The position numbers were made by a program, and so were the translations under genes. 64,000 bases of DNA from positions 62,001 through 126,000 of the forward strand of contig DASPKU010000001.1 in assembly GCA_035627955.1 (NCBI GenBank). Direction: 5' to 3'. The first letter of the stretch is position 1, and the number at the start of each line of letters is the position of its first letter. Below, piece after piece: positions 63,856 through 64,000 of this stretch. The notes beneath the pieces were generated by a model. The model was not told the origin of the DNA and searched no databases. It was given only the letters and a program-made list of their open reading frames with translations. The stretch is from Phycisphaerales bacterium (GTDB taxonomy: Bacteria > Planctomycetota > Phycisphaerae > Phycisphaerales > UBA1924).

Positions 63856-64000
63856 CTAGTTCCTCTTGTATTCGTTGGACACGAGCTTTCTGAGGACCGG
63901 GTCGATCTTTGTGGTGCTGACGGCGTCACTACCGGCCGTAACGAGCACGATCAGGCCATCCTTCATGGATCCTTGGGCGCCGTTGCCGACGTTCACGGAC
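63856..64000 (-). CDS. C-terminal end of an unknown protein (partial)
   Basis: The minus strand from the window end is open to a TAG at 63856-63858. The last 48 residues are visible, including SVNVGNGAQGSMKDGLIVLV and TTKIDPVLRKLVSNEYKRN. Probably a beta-sandwich-type domain. It converges on rnc with an 11-base gap. The rest is outside the window, so no function can be given. Confidence 0.55.
   Translation of the reverse strand, partial: SVNVGNGAQGSMKDGLIVLVTAGSDAVSTTKIDPVLRKLVSNEYKRN

Overview
The window is a high-GC bacterial chromosome segment, most probably from a member of the Planctomycetota, class Phycisphaerae. Pointers are: three secreted proteins ending in paired Ca-binding-like repeats of the form D-[YF]-N-G-D-G-D-x2-T-D-Q-D-I-E-A-F-F that stop on a C-terminal cysteine; three proteins with a PAP/PEP-CTERM-like tail (PAP motif, hydrophobic stretch, Arg cluster); a surface protein starting with a LEPR-XLL-like motif (LEQRTLM); a planctomycete-style CxxCGF...CPECG zinc ribbon; two groEL genes; and many long secreted proteins of unknown role. 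Taxonomy is inferred, since no rRNA gene is present.

Layout. 1-3406 (minus): TonB-dependent receptor, YfiR-like protein and a HAMP sensor as a tightly coupled operon. 3533-7646: a secreted propeller-like protein, then epimerase, sugar nucleotidyltransferase and a convergent glycosyltransferase (surface polysaccharide). 7761-17853: small envelope and secreted proteins (helical protein, membrane thioredoxin-like protein, Kazal-like peptide, ferritin-like lipoprotein, DUF3592 protein, four-repeat anchored protein, PEP-CTERM proteins, AHSA1-like protein, AlkD-like protein). 17854-20029 is rich in non-coding structure (21-bp tandem repeats, a hairpin family, an SPFH gene, a G-rich tract, tandem palindromes). 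20030-28442 is a proteostasis island: groEL1, unknown gene, DedA, groES, groEL2, GxxExxY nuclease-like gene, dnaJ, grpE, fmdB-like gene, acpS. 28449-37630: HEAT-like protein, SPOR lipoprotein, acyl-CoA synthetase, LEPR-XLL/CARDB surface protein, tricorn protease. 37644-49031: tRNA-Thr, methyltransferase, Na+/solute symporter head-to-head with an amidase, N/Q/G-rich protein, asparaginase-like hydrolase, YpdA-like flavoprotein, sigma factor plus DUF4349 protein, typA. 49472-64000: PEP-CTERM protein, sigma/membrane-regulator operon, two very large GC-repeat proteins, MoxR operon, rpmH, rnc and the 3' end of an unknown gene.

The most interesting signal is a family of roughly 30-45 bp CACAGAG-type intergenic repeats occurring as left and right arms. 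One inverted pair tightly brackets the GxxExxY gene inside the chaperone cluster (25315-25770). Two other inverted pairs (14851-15019 and 46886-47060) hold no gene and look like non-autonomous derivatives. Two solo copies also exist, one of which supplies the ribosome binding site of a neighbour. A second unexplained signal is the 18025-18507 stretch with six perfectly phased 21-bp units followed by palindromes that share a six-base loop and vary their arms in a compensated way. All functional calls come from reading translated sequences by eye, without database searches.
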